A stretch of DNA of 64,000 bases from Calamus simplicifolius. Taxonomy: Eukaryota; Streptophyta; Magnoliopsida; Arecales; Arecaceae. The stretch is from the NCBI GenBank assembly GCA_900491605.1, contig UESW01003828.1:1596257-1660256 (forward strand), written 5' to 3'. The position numbers were made by a program, and so were the translations under genes. Below the pieces are notes generated by a model, which saw only the letters and a program-made list of their open reading frames with translations, had not been told where the DNA came from and searched no databases. How positions within the stretch are numbered: position 1 is the first letter of the stretch; each line of letters begins with the position of its first letter. This document shows, one piece after another, positions 40,752 through 51,657 of this stretch.

Positions 40752-41510
40752 CTATTTGTAGAGCTGGTCATCGATCAGCACGTAGTGGGTGGCCTGCAGC
40801 TTCAGCTTTCTAGCTTCTCTCCGGTCGGGTGGAAGCGACCCTTCTTTGAGGTACTTCAGAATGGGATCGAACCATGATGGTTCGGCTTCGACTTGCATTA
40901 TTCGGTCGGCTTCCGTGATGCTGGGTTTCTCCAGGGTCTCCAGGTGGAACTTTTGTTCAGTGTCCATTGATTCCGTGGTCGCCAATCTAGACAGTAGGTC
41001 GGCATGGGCATTCTCGGATCTAGGAATCCGAGTGATCTCAAACTCGGAAAAATGGGGAAGCAGGCTCCACACCTCTGAAGATATCGAACCATGTTGGCTC
41101 CGAGCCTCAAATTCTCCTCGTACATGGCCGGCCACTAGCTGAGAGTCGGTGAAGGCATTGAGCTTCTCCACCTTCAGGTTGCGGGCGATTCGAGGCTGGC
41201 TAGCAGGGCTTCGTACTCAGCTTCGTTGTTGGAGGCCGGGAAAGAGAACCGGACGCCATATTCAAAGGTTGCCCCCTCTGGACTGGTGAGAACCAGGCCC
41301 GCACCGGAGCGATGAGCGTTGGACGACCCATCGACATGGAGGAGCCACCGGGCTCCAGATTTTGGTTCCTCGAGAAAGTCCGGGGTGGAACCGTCCTCTG
41401 GGATGGTACACTCGAGGAGGAAATCGGCTAGCACTTGGGCTTTGATGGCCGGGCGTGGCTGAAAGTGGATGTCATGCTCGCTCAACTCGACGGCCCACTT
41501 GGTCATTCTT
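40752..41510 (-). pseudogene. second (archaeal-type) RNase H of element C
   Basis: On - from 41506: WAVELSEHDIHFQPRPAIKA and VLADFLLE link to RT-RNase H; then WLLHVDGSSN (aspartate), GLVLTSPEG, NNEAEYEALLA (glutamate), a shift near 41175, and AFTDSQLVAGHVRGEFEA (aspartate). The rest of the linker to the integrase runs to 40752. This extra RNase H is a signature of the Tat lineage. Confidence 0.85.
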
Positions 41511-42720
41511 CCTTATGTCTCGGGATGGTGGACCACCGCCTTGATGGGTTGGTCGGTCAGGACCGTCACAGAATGTGCTTGGAAGTATGGTCGCAGCTTC
41601 CGAACGAAGTGATCAAGGCCAACACCATCTTCTCAATTCTACTGTACCTTGTTCTGCATCGCGGAGTAGCTTGCTGACATAGTAAATCGGCTTTTGGACC
41701 TTGCCCTCTTCTCTGACCAGCACTGAACAGACGGCGCTTTCTGAAACAGCCAGATACAAGAACAGGGTCTCGCCCGGGCTTGGGCTGCTGAGGAGCGGGG
41801 GCGAGCCGAGATATTTCTTGAGATCTTGAAATGACTTCTGGCATTCAGGGTCCATTGGAAGTTCTTGGCTGACCGGAGGGTTTTAAAGAAGGGGAGGCAT
41901 CTCTTGGCCGAACACGCCACGAAGCGGTTGAGAGCCGCTATCTTCCAGTCAGCGCTGGACCTCTTTAATAGATGCCGGGGGCGCCATTTGTTGGAGAGCT
42001 TGAATCTTCTGGGGATTAGCTCAATACCTCGCTGGGAGACCATGAAGCCTAGAAACTTCCCAAAGTTAACACCGAAGGCGCATTTGGTTGGATTGAGCCT
42101 CATCCCATACTTGCGGAGTGTCACGAAGCTCTCTGAGAGGTCCTCGTCATGCCGTGATGCTTCTTGCTCTTGACCAGCATGTCGTCGACGTACACCTCCA
42201 TATTCCGGCTGATTTGCTCCTTGAATACCTTGTTAACTAGCCTTTGATAGGTGGCACCTGCATTTTTAAGACCAAAGGGCATGACACGGTAACAGTAAGT
42301 ACCTCGGTCGGTTATGAAGGCGGTCTTTTCCTCATCCTCGGGGGCCATCCAGATCTGATTGTAGCCTGAATAAGCGTCCATGAATGACAACATTTGATGG
42401 CCTGAGGTGGCGTCCACGAGCTGGTCGATCCGGGGAAGAGGGAAGCTGTCTTTCGGGCAGGCTTTGTTAAGGTCGGTGAAGTCGATGCAAATCCTCCACT
42501 TGCCGTTTGACTTCTTCACCATGACGATGTTTGACAGCCAGCTTGGATAATTGACCTCCCGGACGAAGTTCGCCTTGATGAGTTTGTCCACCTCTTCTTC
42601 GATGGCCTTCTGTCGTTCTGGGGCGAAGCTCCTTTTCTTCTGCTTGACCGGCCTGCATATCTCATCCATGTTGAGGCGATGGATGAGAACCTCGGGGCTG
42701 ATCCCGGCATGTCAGAGGTG
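41511..42720 (-). pseudogene. reverse transcriptase and first RNase H of element C
   Basis: On - from 42669: KLIKANFVREVNYPSWLSNI, KWRICIDFTDLNKACPKDSF, FMDAYSGYNQIWMAPEDEEK, FGLKNAGATYQRLVNKVF and YVDDMLVKSK (catalytic aspartates in YVDD). After a shift near 42125 it continues with LNPTKCAFGVNFGKFLGFMV and then, near 41613-41855, PECQKSFQDLKKYLGSPPLL and YLAVSESAVCSVLVREE, the first RNase H. The RT proper is open for 183 codons, the best preserved domain in C. Confidence 0.92.
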
Positions 42721-43370
42721 GACTAGGCGAAGATGTCAGCGTTGCTTCGGAGAAAATTGATCAATCTGCGCCGAGGTTCGCCCTCCAGCAGTGACCCGAT
42801 TTTTATGGTTCGGTCGGGCCGAGCCTCATCCAACGGCACCTCCTTTAGCTCTTCTGCTGGTTCTCCTCGTTGTTCGACGAAGTCCTCCCGAGCGTCTAGC
42901 CCGTCAACCTTTGGCATTCTGGACTGAAGGCTGGTAATGAAGCATTGCCGAGCCATGGCTTGACTTCCTCGAACAATTCCAACTCCCTGTTCGGTGGGGA
43001 ATTTCATGGATAAGTGCGGGATGGAGACAACTGCCTTAAGGGACATTAGGCCGGGCCTGCCGAATATCGCGTTGTATGGGGACCTAGTTAGTCACCAGGA
43101 AGTCCGTGTAGACAGTGACCACAAGGGGCCAGGCCCCCGCATGGACCGTCAGGGTGACGATCCCTTCCGGGATGATGACGTCGCCTGTGAATCCCATTAG
43201 GGTGGAATCCACGGCTCGAAGGTTCTCCATGAGCAGTTTCATCTTGGCAAACACATCGAGATACAAACATTCACCGAACTTCCACTATCAATAAGGATCC
43301 GGCTTACATCATAGTTATTCAAGTTGAGGGATACAACTAATGCGTCCTCGTGGGGAACTGTATCCCTTGG
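42721..43370 (-). pseudogene. protease of element C, one-base deletion after active site
   Basis: On - the active site reads ILIDSGSSVN near 43273-43302, then a single missing base shifts the frame, which continues as LDVFAKMKLLMENLRAVDST (43210-43266) and GFTGD, the rest of the protease. A linker to the RT follows (42723-43046, MSLKAVVSIPHLSMKFPT). It would cut the gag-pol precursor. Confidence 0.8.
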
Positions 43371-43559
43371 AGATCATCGTCAGAGAAAGAGAGCTCGCCG
43401 GTCCGCGCCTTCTTCGGTGCTGATCTTCACCGTCGTTCTTGGGGCTCGATCCGCCGGCCTCTTCATCATGTTGATGCGGCTGATCACAGGCGGATTTGGT
43501 GGAGGAGGAGGTTGTTGAGGTTCGGGCTGGCGATCACCTCCTTGTCTGGCTTGGGCGCC

Positions 43560-44944
43560 CTCCTGAACTGATTAGCCTCCCCGCTGGATCAGCCTCTCGA
43601 TTTCATTCTTCAGCTGCCAGCATTCTTCAGTATCGTGGCCGTGCTCCCGATGGTAGCGGCAGTACTTGGTGGGGTCTCTTCGGGTCGGGTTCCCTCGGAG
43701 AGGAGCTGGCCAGGGGAGCTGGCGTTCTATCTCCATGAGGATCTGCGCTCGGGGCACGGTTAGTGGAGTGTAGCGATCGAATCGCCTAGGCGGGCTCCGG
43801 GAGCGATTCCTCGGCGGCAATGGGGGAGCTCTTTGGCGGCGAGGTGGACTCGGCCGACGGGCGGGTCGGTGCCTATCGGGCCTTTGGGCTCCTTCTTCTT
43901 TGCTAGCTCGGTGCGGGCACTCTCCGCGATTCTTCGACCCTAGCGTATTTGTCCGCCAGGCCATCATATCAGAGAGGTTAGGGGGGTAGCTGACTTCCAT
44001 CGCCAGGTAGAAGTCGCTTTCCTTTGATACTCCCCCCGCCAAGGGACATAGCCACCTCATGATTGAGGTGGTCCACCTCTAACATGGCCTTATTAAAACG
44101 GCCAGATAATTTCTCAAGGACTCCCCCTCTCTCTGCTTGACTTCGGAGAGGGAGTCAGATCTTCGCCGGTGGCGGCGACTGCTGACGAACTGGCCAATAA
44201 AAAGACAGCTCAGCTCGTCAAATGAATCAATGGAACCCGGCTTCAAGGCATTGAACCAGGTTCGGCCAAATCCTTGAGGGTGGAGGGGAAAGCACGGCAG
44301 AGGATCGTCGGATGCTCCGTGGAACATCATTATTGACCGAAGCTGCTGAGATGGTCGTCCGGTCAGAGGAGCCGTGGTAGGGTTCGACGGCTGGTAGCTT
44401 ACATGGGAGGGAATCACTTCCTCCATAATCCTTTGGAGAAGGGATGCCCTGCTCCGCCTTAGGTTGAGGCGGATGGGCCTGTTTGGCAGCGTCCAGCTCC
44501 TGACGCATCTCCTGGATCTGCCGACGGATCTCCTCTTCAGCGGTAAGAGGAGGAGCTGAGCGAGGGGAAGTAGGGATGGCGTCAAACCATGGTGGGAGGA
44601 CACTGGGGAGGGGGTCCGGGCTCGTCGAGATCTGGATGGATCCCTGTCGTAGCCGCCTCGCGGGACGGTTTGTCCCCTCTGGGTTGATGTGGGGGGTCCG
44701 CAGCTTCATGTGGACCGGAGGAAGAAGTTGCCGGCGAAGAAGGAATCACGGCCTCCTGGACCATGTGGGTCAGGGCCTGGACTTGCTGGACCAGCGAGGC
44801 GAATTGGTCCTGGGTTACCGGGATGGCTGGCGGCGACGGGGTTTCAATTGGTGGAGGCTATGGCACTACACTGCTCACCGGATCAGGTCTCTGAGAAGCG
44901 GCCTGGTCTTGGGCTTCAGAGGTTGCTCTTCTCCGATTGGCCAT
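43560..44944 (-). pseudogene. gag: gag of element C, broken
   Basis: The start is probably the ATG at 44944 (MANRRRATSEAQDQAA), about 85 bases after the PBS. A stop follows near 44860. Then a hydrophilic stretch EEEIRRQIQEMRQELDAAKQ (about 44480-44540), the retrotransposon gag domain (SFDELSCLFIGQFVSSRRHR, VKQREGESLRNYL near 44100-44230), and after a break near 44080 a knuckle KYCRYHREHGHDTEECWQLK near 43590-43655, with the Cys-His-His-Cys spacing usual for plant Tat gag. Frameshifts near 44230 and 44090. Confidence 0.85.
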
Positions 44945-45009
44945 TAGAGAGGTTCTACTCCAGATCGAGATCCTTATCTCCTTCTTCAATTTTTAATGGG
45001 ACTTGAGGA

Positions 45010-45027
45010 CCCTTCCTCTAGCGCCAA
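45010..45027 (-). other. primer binding site of element C
   Basis: On - the LTR end GGCAACA is followed by GA and TTGGCGCTAGAGGAAGGG. It begins with TGG after one T, as for a tRNA CCA end. The priming tRNA is not assigned. Confidence 0.75.
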
Positions 45028-45308
45028 TCTGTTGCCACCGGGATCCGTCCTCCAACTCGGGCGCGGATCTCCTGGGGCGGACCTGCACAGAAGTCCTCAC
45101 GCGAGGGGCGTTGGGGTGGCCCTCCGCGGAAGACCCCGACGCTCAAGTTAGTGGGAGGAATCGGCGATCAACAGAAAATAGGAGGTGGATCTCTCCAGGG
45201 AGTCTCTCTAGGGGTGACCGATCGGGAGCTCACAAAGGGGGAGCGCCGATTAGCAGCAGGGGAGCGGGAGAGTGAGAGTGAGCGCATACCTGAGGGAATC
45301 TGGGAATG

Positions 45309-45321
45309 CCATATTTATAGG
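45309..45321 (-). promoter_or_regulatory. TATA box of 5' LTR of C
   Basis: On - CCTATAAATATGGC, conserved with LTR D and the 3' LTR. It would start the gag-pol transcript. Confidence 0.65.
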
Positions 45322-45609
45322 TTGTCACTGGATCTTGAGCGCCTTCTGGAAGGTTCGAGGGTTGTTAGGATATGGAGATGGATCGAATCGGGCTGTTATG
45401 GGGCCATTGGGATCCGTATCCTGTTTGTTAAGGGATCAACGGCTAGGAGAGCTCCTCGATGGCTTGAGATCTGGTAGGTGGGTAGATCCAGGTAGCTGTG
45501 TTAGGCTCTAGGCCACTTTTGACATGATTCTTTGCCTGAGATGCTTTACTATAGGCTTAGGCTCTCCTGCGCCAGGTTCCGCGGGGTGAGTATCGGATCA
45601 TGGATCGCT

Positions 45610-46060
45610 CGGGAAAGACGAGCTGTGGGGAAGATTGGGCTATGGAAGCTCGGAGAAAGACGAGCTATGGAAGCCCAGGGAAGTCGAGCTACGGAAGCTC
45701 GGGGGAGCCGAGCTATGGAACTCGGGGAGAGACGAGCTGCGGGAAGCTCGGGGGAGCCGGGCTATGAAAGCTCGGGGGAGCCGAGCTACGGAACTCGGGG
45801 AGAGACGAGCTGCGAAAAGCTCGGGGGAGCCGGGCTATGGAAGCTCGGGGAGCCGAGCTATGGGAACTCGGGGAAGCCGAGCTATGGAGCTCGGGGAAGC
45901 CAAGCTATGGGAGCTCGGGGAGAGCTGAGCTATGGAAGCTCGGCTATGGAAGCCCGAGGGAGCCGAGCTACGGGAACTCGGGGAGAGACGAGCTGCGGGA
46001 AGCTCGGGGGAGTCGAGCTATGGAAGCCCGGGGAAGACGAGCCATGGGAGCTCGGAGACA
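45610..46060 (-). repeat. GAGCTCGGGGGAGCCGAGCT hairpin array in 5' LTR of C
   Basis: About 18 to 20 irregular units, the same family as 30690-31020. The frames across it on both strands are by-products. Confidence 0.85.
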
Positions 46061-46138
46061 TCATGGCGAGCAGAGGGACGGGGCCGGTCTTAGCCTCCTT
46101 GCACGAATATGATGCAATGACAATTTTACCCCCCAACA

Positions 46139-47552
46139 ATCCATATTATCGATTATGTTGTAAAGTAATAAGTTTTTCTTTGACAAAATTATCCCTGCCT
46201 AAAAATAAATTATCCCTTCCTTCAAACAATTAAATTAATTAAAAAAAATTAAATTAAAAATTAAATTAATTTTAAAAATTAATTTTTTATTTTTAATTTA
46301 ATTTTAAAATTAATTTTTAATTTTTAATTTAATTTTAAAAAAAATATATTTTTAATTTTTTAAATTAATTAAATTAATTAAATTAATTTTATTTTAAATA
46401 TTAAATTAATTATTAAATTACTTTAAAATTTAATTTTAAAAATATTTTTTTATTTTTTAAATAATTTTTTAAAAATTAATTTTTAATTTTATTTTAAAAT
46501 ATTGAATTAAATTATATAAATTAATTAAAAATTAATTAAATTTTTATTTTCAATTAATTTAATTTTAAAATTTTTAAATATAGTAAAAATTACTTTTTTA
46601 CTTTTTTTAAATTACTTAAAAAAATTAATTTTTTTAATTTTTTAATTAATTTTAAAATTAATTTTAAAAATTAATTTTAAAATTTTTTAAATTAATTTTA
46701 ATTTTTAAAATAATTTTAAATTTTTTTTTAAAATTTAAATTAATTAAAAATTAATTAAATTTTTATTTTTTAAAAATTTTATTTAATTATTTTATTTTTA
46801 TTTTTGTAAATTAATTTTTTAAATATGAAATTAATTAAATAAAAATTTTTTTTATTTTTAAGTAATTAATTTTTTTTTTAAATTAATTTTAAATTTTTTT
46901 TTTAAAATATTAATTAATTAAATTTTAGTTTTTAATATAATTTTTTTTATTTTTAATTAATTTTTTTAAAAAGTAAATTTTTTTTTATGTTTTAAAAATT
47001 TTAATTTAATTTAAATTTTTATTTGTCAATTAATTTATTTTTAAAAAAATTAATTTTTAATTAATTAATATTAAAAATATAATTTAAAAATAATATCAAT
47101 TAGTCTATTAATCTTAATTAATTTTATATAATAAAATTTAAAAAAATAAATTATTTAAAATATAATAAATAAATTATGACAATTGAAAGTTAAGAATCAA
47201 AAAAAAATTGAATATATTTAAAGATTAAAAATATTTTAATCTTAAAAAATAATTAAATCTAGTATATTACTTATATATATACTTTGATTTAGGGATATTT
47301 TGAGGTATTTTAAATTTTTTTAATAGATTTGATTTAATATATGAATTTAATTTAGGGATATTTTGGGAATTTGATGTTATATGACTGGTAATCCGTTTGT
47401 CATGCCAAACACAGTAATCAATATTACTGTAACATTACCTGTGCATACCAAACACAGTAATCAATATTACTGGTAATCCATCAAGTAGTAATCTATCTTA
47501 TAAGTAATCTACATTACCATTTAGGATTGCTGGCAATGCACCAAACGCAACC
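46139..47552. other. A/T island and possible right part of a DNA transposon split by C
   Basis: 46220-47110 is almost pure A and T (about a dozen G or C in nearly 900 bases) in runs of TTAATTAAATT. At the right end, two copies of CCAAACACAGTAATCAATAT (near 47405 and 47449) and the inverted GTAATCT motifs suggest a TIR element ending near 47545, whose left part would be 28767-28827. No gene. Confidence 0.45.
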
Positions 47553-47555
47553 TAA
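47553..47555. repeat. MITE target duplication (TAA), left
   Basis: TAA directly before GGGACTGTTT and again at 47843-47845 after AAACAGTGCC. Confidence 0.6.
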
Positions 47556-47842
47556 GGGACTGTTTCATAGCTTTTAGCTATTTCTGAATAAATGTATAGG
47601 ATAGCATTTATTTAAGAAATAGCTCACGGAATAAGTATCTTTTTAAAATTATCATTCTGCCATCAAGGAATAACTTTAGTTATTCCTGGATTCCCTAGGG
47701 AAGTTCAGAGGATAACCCATGGTTAAACATGGGTTATCCCCTCTGATTAAACTTTTTCAGCACTATCCCATGTAGCCATAGCATTTGGAAATAAGAAGAA
47801 TATTTCCTGAATATTCTTCCTTCCACCATATCAAACAGTGCC
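47556..47842. mobile_element. Tourist-like MITE (PIF/Harbinger type)
   Basis: 287 bp with inverted ends GGGACTGTTTCATA and, from the right, GGCACTGTTTGATA (12 of 14 match), and TAA on both sides. An inner palindrome GGATAACCCATGGTTAAACA with its partner lies near 47701-47741. No coding capacity. A 3-bp TAA duplication and the GG(G/C)ACTGTTT end fit Tourist. Confidence 0.75.
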
Positions 47843-47845
47843 TAA

Positions 47846-48728
47846 AACTATAAATTTTTTTTTTTCGTTTAAGTTAACCTTAATTTTGACATGAAATTAC
47901 GTTCAGATAGAATTAATAGAAATTCAATTTTCATTTTTTATGAAATAAAGTGGGAGGCAGTTTACGAACATGAATTGTAGCCGATATTTAAATTTATATC
48001 AATATTTAATAATTTTATAAATTAAATAAATTATTAAATTAAATTTATACTTTAAATGCATTTAAAAGTTAGGTTTCTTTTTAAAAAGTACTTGAAAAAT
48101 GTTTTTCACATGTTCCGTTCTCGCTTTGCTTTGAATCAAGACAGGCCTTTAACGGTGTTTATTGGGAAGGTTAAAATACATTTTAGCAATACATTTTAGC
48201 AAACCCTGAAGCAGGGATTCCCCGGCGCACCCCCCGACGGCTCTCCCCTTCCCCCGCCAACTTGTTTGCAAAATTCTGTTTGTTTGGATTGAGGTGAATG
48301 AAAGAAAGAAAAAGAAAATAAAAAAAATATCATAAGTTATTTGTTTAGAAAGAAGGTTAAAAAAAAAGAAAAAAAATCAGTGTAACTAATTCTTTTTTTT
48401 TAAGAATAAATTTGTTAATTCTCATATTGAAGGTAAGCTAGAGAAAGCAAAAAGGTTTAAGTCATATTTTTCAAAGATCAAAATATTTTTTTTATTTTTT
48501 ATTATTTATCTTCATTCTCACTTTACATTTCTATTCTCAAGGTTATAATTGGTACATAACTCTTTCTCTTCCTTTCTTTTCTCTCTATTCAAACAAAATA
48601 ATTTATATTACTTTTCCTTCTTCTTTCATGCTTTTCAAACAAAAGAAGGAAACAATTTTTTTCTTTTCTCTTTCATTCCTTTATTTTTTATTTTATTTTT
48701 ACTCTACCCTTTCTTTAACTTTAAAGAA
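47846..48728. other. AT-rich region, no gene seen
   Basis: Contains a short GC patch (48205-48260) and purine runs (48300-48380). A 75-codon frame at 48549 is low complexity. The region ends abruptly where the duplicated copy of element B begins. Confidence 0.4.
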
Positions 48729-48743
48729 ACCTTAGGGGAAGCG

Positions 48744-49133
48744 CTAGCGTGGCGAGAAGGGATCGGAACCTCTTAGAAGCCTCCCAGCGATGATATCGGG
48801 ATAAAGCGCAGTGGCGACGGACCTCCCGGAGGAAAAACCTCCTCTGGAAAGAATCCTGACTGAGTCGGACCACCTCCGAGACTGATGAGGATGGCTCCGA
48901 CCGCCGTTGTGCAGCGGTCGGTTGCTACTACAGAACCTGAACCGCCGCCACCAGCGACTGGACTTGCATGGTGAGAGCGGTGATTCGATTATCATGCTGC
49001 TGCTGCGGTGGCAATGATGACGGTGCAGGGACACTGGCCTGGGGTGCAAGGGGACCGGCCTCCGACGGTCAACTCCCTGGCGATGCCCTCCGGCGTGGCT
49101 GGTAGAAACCTCCTGTGTGCGTGTCACCACCAT
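48744..49133 (-). pseudogene. gag: gag N-terminus remnant, duplicate of element B
   Basis: On - from ATG 49133, MVVTRTQEVSTSHAGGHRQG, open for 129 codons before the duplication edge. Its counterpart in B (17042) is frameshifted earlier. It lacks any domain that can act alone. Confidence 0.5.
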
Positions 49134-49217
49134 CTTCTCGAATACTCAGGGAAGAGAATCTGTAGTTGACTGGTTCAAAGCTTTCTTCTCTATGCCCCCC
49201 TTCCTTGCGTGCCAATC

Positions 49218-50068
49218 TGTTGCCGCCAAGTCACGTTCCTTCAACGCCGGAAATGGAGATCCTTCTCCTCGAAGAGCTCCTGCAAGAAAGTCTCTGGAGA
49301 TGGGTTGCACCGGTGGGGACCCTCCGACGCTCAAATAAGCAACTTGAGAACAATAAAGAAAGAAGCTAGTAGAAAGATAGCTAGAGAGCTTGAGTGCAGA
49401 TCCCTTCCCTCGTTATGAGTTGGATTTTTATACCTGTTCGAAGGTCCCCTTTTACCTTTCCAGAAGGTGGCTAATCCCGATGTGTCGTTGTCCGGTAGTG
49501 GGCAGATGGCCAGCTGACATGGACAGATCGCAATCGACACTAGGCATGTCAGAGGTATCTTGCTCTGCTGGCCACCTGCCAGGACAGCGCCACAGGTGGA
49601 AAGTGAGCCTAGTCGTGTTAGGCGTGTGCTGTTACGGACAGTGGTCATGCGCAGTTGCAGACGGTTAATGGGCCATGTGGCAGCTACAGGTAATTGGTGG
49701 GCCACATGGTAGTGTCAGGCGGTTCGAGGCCGAAGGGACTCCAGGGTTGAAGCCGAGGGGACATGAGGTCCGAGGCCGAGGGGATATGAGTCCGAGGCTG
49801 CGGGGACTCCAAGTTCGAGGCCGAGAAGACACGGGGTCCGAGGCCGAGGGGACGTCAAGTCCGAGGCGAGGGGACTTCAAGTCCGAGGCCGATGGGACAG
49901 GGGTCCGAGGTCGAGGGGATGCCAAGTCCGAGACCGAGGGGACATGACTCCGAGGGGACCTCGAGGTCGAAGGGACCTCGGAAGCCGAAAGAGCCTCGGA
50001 GGCCGAAGCTGAGGGTTTCGTCAGTTGCTTTCTCTGTTAACCTTGATAAGGTTTGATTAGCCATATCA
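49218..50068 (-). mobile_element. LTR of element B, duplicated copy
   Basis: On + TGTTGCCGCC to CCATATCA, 851 bp, then AGTAG. It is shorter than 17125-18141 mainly in the GAGGCCGAGG array (about 49730-50010). Confidence 0.9.
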
Positions 50069-50838
50069 AGTAGCATTGGTGATGGTGATGGTGATGCTTT
50101 CTTAGTCTGTGTGGTCCCATTCAATGGTGTACATTCAAATCTTGCATGTCGGAGGATTTTGGATTCCTTATGGTAAGTTGGGATGGTATAAAATGTGGAA
50201 TGTAATCCCATGTTTCTATGCATTATTCAAAGCGAAGCCAATCTGTCCATATCGAGTATTTGATATAAAATAATGGATCCTTTAAATGGATTTTCACTGC
50301 TGTTACTCAATTATACTGGATTCCCCACACGTGCTGTCATGATTTTAACCATTTCTTCAATGATGCTGTCGCGTTGGCTTGCTACGACCATACGTTCTTC
50401 TCAACAAGGATTTTATTCATTATTTAATCTTGATAATATAATGGACTGCATGTTCACTGTCGCTTAAGATTCCTTAAATACCGTTGGTACGGTTGTCATG
50501 TCTAATGAATGAAAGTTTAATCCAATTTAAACATAATTAATCAAAAATATTTTATATACTGATAAATTATTAAAAATATATTAAATTATTAACTAATAAA
50601 TAATAAATTTTTTATTTAATTTAATTTTATTATTAAACAATTATCGCATGCAATGCATACACCTCCATGTTAAACCTTATGAATTGTGAGATTGCTTTTG
50701 ATACTTTATTAAGTACAGAGAGTTTAGGTTATAATTTTTTAAAAATTATGAGGTTTAAATTATAATTATCCTAAGTTTAATTGAAAGATGTTCTTGTTTT
50801 ATTCTTTTTGAAGGAGAAGAAAATATTAGTATAGATAA

Positions 50839-51657
50839 TGTTGCCGTAGAAATTCATTCTTCGACTCGGGTGTGGTCCATCTTCGGATCCGAACGCCGAT
50901 CTCTCGTCTAGATGGACCTGCAAGGTAGTCCTCACGTAAAGAACGTTAAGGTGGCCCTATGCGGAAGACCCTCTAATGCCCAAGTCAGTGAAGATTTACA
51001 GCAAGCAGATATGAAAAGAAGGCTCTTACAGAGGATCACTCAAGATTGGCCTCCAGGGGAGCTCGGGGCTCTGTTCGAGCTTCAATGGAGTTTTTCAGTG
51101 AAAAAGTGAGCATACTTGAAAAACTTTTAGGATGAGATATTTATAGGTTGCCGATGTGATGGCAGACAACTACCTGATTCCTTGGATGTGTGGGAATTAG
51201 AAACCGTCATGATTTGAATCCAATACGAATAAAATTTGTTACAAGGCCGGTAGCATTCGAATTCGGTTAGTTAGAGAATCAACGACTAGAGAAACTAGCT
51301 TATGCTTTGAGATTTGGTGCTTTATAGGCTCTAGGCCACGTTTGGCATTATTGACCTTATTCCCCACTTAGGGCAGTTGGGGACCCACGTGGTTGGAATC
51401 TCATCAAATTATCATGAATTTAAATTTTTCCACACTTAGTTCTTCATTGCTACTTTGAGGAAAATTGCTGTGGAAATCGGGCGATCGGGAGCAGCTCGGT
51501 CTGGCCGAGGCATGAGGATAGTTCGGTCTGGCCGAAGTACATGGGTACTTCAGTTTTGCTGAGACGTATTGGCCTTGTCTTTTTCGGATGTAACAACTGG
51601 TGGATCAGAAATTGAAAGTGATCCTAACCTTTTTATCGCGTGCATGGATATTGATGT
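50839..51657 (-). mobile_element. LTR D, duplicated copy, interrupted by element E
   Basis: Starts TGTTGCCGTAG after GATAA (50834-50838) and follows 18937-19753 up to TATTGATGT at 51657. The last 21 bases of the LTR should lie beyond the right end of E, outside the window. It has an extra GGCCGAGGCATGAGGATAG stretch near 51504-51522 not in copy 1. Confidence 0.85.

Larger units (their letters stand above)
30087..46138 (-). mobile_element. Ty3/gypsy Tat-lineage retrotransposon C, 16 kb, both LTRs
   Basis: LTRs of 1017 and 1109 bp bracket an interior that reads on - PBS, gag, PR, RT, RNase H, archaeal-type RNase H, integrase, then a long 3' region with three tandem arrays and four antisense units, then polypurine tract. 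Size, dual RNase H and the extra genes are typical of Tat. No exact 5-bp duplication flanks 30087 and 46138; the best pair (ATTCA/ATCCA) is at 28823-28827 and 46139-46143 and includes the fold-back piece. Each coding domain has one or more breaks. Confidence 0.92.
45030..46138 (-). mobile_element. 5' LTR of element C
   Basis: On + TGTTGCCACC to CCCCCCAACA, 1109 bp. It has the CCCGACGCTCAAGTTAGTGG block near 45132, the TATA box on - (45309-45321) and a longer GAGCTCGGGG array (45610-46060) than the 3' LTR. Several one-base gaps relative to the 3' LTR occur near the left end. Confidence 0.9.
48729..51657. repeat. segmental duplication, copy 2
   Basis: Collinear with 16639-19732. It begins inside gag of B and contains the LTR (49218-50068), AGTAG (50069-50073), the flank, GATAA (50834-50838) and LTR D up to its ...GATGT, where element E is inserted. 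The left breakpoint at about 48729 is sharp. It lacks the (AT)17 run. Confidence 0.9.

Noticed and set aside
45532..46233. 233-codon open frame with GSRATEARG repeats
   Set aside because: It is the LTR hairpin array of C and runs past the LTR end into the flank.
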